From Streptococcus sp. oral taxon 061 (GTDB taxonomy: Bacteria > Bacillota > Bacilli > Lactobacillales > Streptococcaceae), in the NCBI RefSeq assembly GCF_013394695.1, contig NZ_CP058258.1, positions 1,198,001 to 1,262,000 of the forward strand: 64,000 nt of DNA, given 5' to 3'. The position numbers and the translations under genes are program-made. Shown here piece by piece: positions 62,347-64,000 of this stretch (its first letter is position 1; each line of letters begins with the position of its first letter). The notes beneath the pieces were generated by a model, which searched no databases, was not told where the DNA came from, and saw nothing but the letters and a program-made list of their open reading frames with translations.

Positions 62347-64000
62347 TTAGTGCTCCTTTACTGACAACTCATACAAGCCCCTAACTGCATTACAGCCATA
62401 GATGGCTTCTGCTTGTGCCAAATCTTCTATTGTCAAGACCTTCTCTTCTACCTGCCTGCTTTCAAGTAAATGCTGGCGATAAATCCCTGGTAACAGGCCA
62501 AGAGTACTAGGTGGGGTATAGAGCTTGCCATCCATTTTTAAGACCAGATTCCCAATAGAGGTTTCAAGCAATTTTCCATCAGCAGTGTGATAGATGATTT
62601 CCTGCTCTCCCACTGTCAAATGTGGTCGGTGTGTGGTTTTAAAGTAGGTAAAGGGTTGTTGCAAATCAGCCTCCTGTAGACATAGTTTTGCCTGACAGAA
62701 GTTAGAACTAAGTGGTGTTAATACTTGTCGTTCGATTTCAACCTCTCCGGATTTGCTAAGACTGAGTCGCAAACGATAGTCTTGGTGGAGGTCACAAGAC
62801 TGGCACTCCTTCTCTATCTCTTGTATCAAACTATCTTCATCAAATGGAAAGGCAAAATAACGACTAGCCTTTTGCAGTCTTTCTACATGTTGCTTTTCAA
62901 AGAGCAATTTTTTCTGACTGATTTTCCCTGTCGTAATCAGCTGAAAACGAGGCTGTTTTCGGTAAAGAACCGCTGCTTTTTGCTGGACTTCGCGGTATTC
63001 TGACTCCCAAGTGCTATCCCATGTAATGCCTCCACCGACTCCATAGATGGCTTTCTCTCGATGCAGTTGAATAGTTCGAATAGCCACATTGAAAATCCGT
63101 CGTCCATTTGGAAGCAAGAGACCAACAGTACCACAGTAGACTCCTCTTGCTTGCGGCTCCAAGTTCTTGATAATTTCCATAGTCGCTATTTTGGGAGCTC
63201 CTGTGATGGAGCCACATGGAAATAGAGAACGGAAAATTTCAACTAGGTCAACATCTGGTCGTAACTGACTCTTGATAGTTGAAGTCATCTGCCACACTGT
63301 AGAATACTGCTCCACTTGGCATAAACGCTCCACATACTCACTACCAACCTCAGAAATACGATTCATGTCATTTCGCAAGAGGTCCACTATCATCATGTTT
63401 TCTGAACGATTTTTGGGATCTTGTTCCAACCAAGCTGCCTCTTTCAAATCTTCAGCATCAGTCAGAGCACGTTTAGTCGTCCCCTTCATAGGACGAGTCA
63501 TCAATTCACGACCATTTTGTTCAAAAAAGAGTTCTGGACTCATGGAAATCACTGCCATGTCGTCATGTTCAACATAAGCATTGTAACCTGCTTCCTGCTC
63601 TACCACCATACGATTGTAGATAGCAAAAGGATTATCACTTAAATGCTGTTTAAGTTGAACCGTATAATTAACCTGATAAGTATCGCCTTGTCTTAAATGA
63701 TGATGAATCTGGTCAATAGCCTTTTCATAGTCCTCTGCAGAAGTGACTTCCTGCCAGTTTGACGGCAAATCTACGTCCTCATAAGTCAGAGGTATACTTG
63801 ATTTTTCTACACTTTCATGAACGGTGAAATAGAGGAGATACTCTCCTAACAAGGGACCTGAGTGTACTACTAATTTTTTCTCAAAAGCAGGTGCAGCCTC
63901 GTAGCTGACATAACCAACTACATAATAGCCATTCTCTTGGTAGCTTTCCACCTGTGCTAGCAAGTCTGCTACTTCTGCTAAATCTCTCGTTTTTAACTCT
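62347..64000 (-). CDS. pabB: Aminodeoxychorismate synthase component I fused to aminodeoxychorismate lyase (PabB-PabC), 5' end outside window
   Basis: The frame is open to the right edge (551 codons seen), so only the N-terminus is missing. The PabB part has RQGDTYQVNYT, MSPELFFE, TRPMKGTTKR and the chorismate-binding end SITGAPKIATMEII and GGGITWDSTWESEY. The last 190 residues resemble a class IV PLP lyase (PabC): FKTTHRP with the PLP lysine and ETSIGNLVLKMDGKLYTPP. Together they make 4-aminobenzoate for folate from chorismate. The glutaminase (PabA) is not in the window. It is followed by a coupled hydrolase gene. Confidence 0.92.
   Translation of the reverse strand, partial: ELKTRDLAEVADLLAQVESYQENGYYVVGYVSYEAAPAFEKKLVVHSGPLLGEYLLYFTVHESVEKSSIPLTYEDVDLPSNWQEVTSAEDYEKAIDQIHHHLRQGDTYQVNYTVQLKQHLSDNPFAIYNRMVVEQEAGYNAYVEHDDMAVISMSPELFFEQNGRELMTRPMKGTTKRALTDAEDLKEAAWLEQDPKNRSENMMIVDLLRNDMNRISEVGSEYVERLCQVEQYSTVWQMTSTIKSQLRPDVDLVEIFRSLFPCGSITGAPKIATMEIIKNLEPQARGVYCGTVGLLLPNGRRIFNVAIRTIQLHREKAIYGVGGGITWDSTWESEYREVQQKAAVLYRKQPRFQLITTGKISQKKLLFEKQHVERLQKASRYFAFPFDEDSLIQEIEKECQSCDLHQDYRLRLSLSKSGEVEIERQVLTPLSSNFCQAKLCLQEADLQQPFTYFKTTHRPHLTVGEQEIIYHTADGKLLETSIGNLVLKMDGKLYTPPSTLGLLPGIYRQHLLESRQVEEKVLTIEDLAQAEAIYGCNAVRGLYELSVKEH

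Overview
This is low-GC Gram-positive DNA that reads as a Streptococcus of the Mitis group (S. mitis, S. oralis or a close relative of S. pneumoniae). The signs are pyruvate oxidase (SpxB), a YSIRK/LPXTG beta-galactosidase of the BgaA type, an AliB-type peptide-binding lipoprotein, a lysine-type MurE, a copY-cupA-copA locus, extended -10 promoters and two BOX repeat elements. Blocks that I remember as separated on pneumococcal chromosomes lie side by side here, so the gene order is not simply that of S. pneumoniae. That last point is from memory. Almost every gene is on the minus strand. The plus-strand exceptions are murE, the degV/flavoprotein/NUDIX group and a 56-codon DUF3042 gene.

Layout: 1-15.6 kb holds a SNF2 helicase cut by the left edge, sulfur amino-acid PLP enzymes, AliB, the divergent lipid II flippase/murE pair, a YiiX-like protein, inorganic pyrophosphatase, a tRNA methyltransferase/GIY-YIG pair, an S1-domain protein and a HAD-cyclophilin fusion. 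15.7-22.5 kb holds rpsF-ssb-rpsR, a CBS-ACT protein and the livJHMGF branched-chain amino-acid ABC operon under a CodY-like box. 22.5-35.2 kb holds ylbG, CtsR-controlled clpP, upp, dCMP deaminase, TetR/DegV, manA, spxB and the copper operon. 35.3-44.1 kb holds pyrF-pyrE behind a PyrR attenuator, murD-murG-divIB and a MacB/FtsX-like ABC pair. 44.2-55 kb holds the giant bgaA, a SUKH protein, a cytoplasmic GH13 enzyme and a small XRE/membrane-protein operon. 55-64 kb holds an SDR, rnz, hflX, miaA, thyA, glucokinase, a hydrolase and a PabB-PabC fusion cut by the right edge.

Much of the window is housekeeping: cell wall (murJ, murE, murD, murG, divIB), pyrimidines (pyrF, pyrE, upp, thyA, dCMP deaminase), ribosome and RNA maintenance (rpsF, rpsR, rnz, miaA, hflX), and carbohydrate use under likely CcpA control (bgaA, amylase, spxB, glucokinase).

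I found no complete new defence or mobile system. The most interesting signals are regulatory: three genes whose -10 box lies 6-7 bases before an ATG with no Shine-Dalgarno (probable leaderless mRNAs), back-to-back murJ/murE promoters sharing one -35 region, two BOX elements ending exactly in the stop codons of copA and thyA, terminator U-tracts running straight into extended -10 promoters, a frameshifted transporter remnant, and a perfect inverted repeat flanking the XRE operon promoter. No tRNA, rRNA, CRISPR array or intact insertion sequence was seen.
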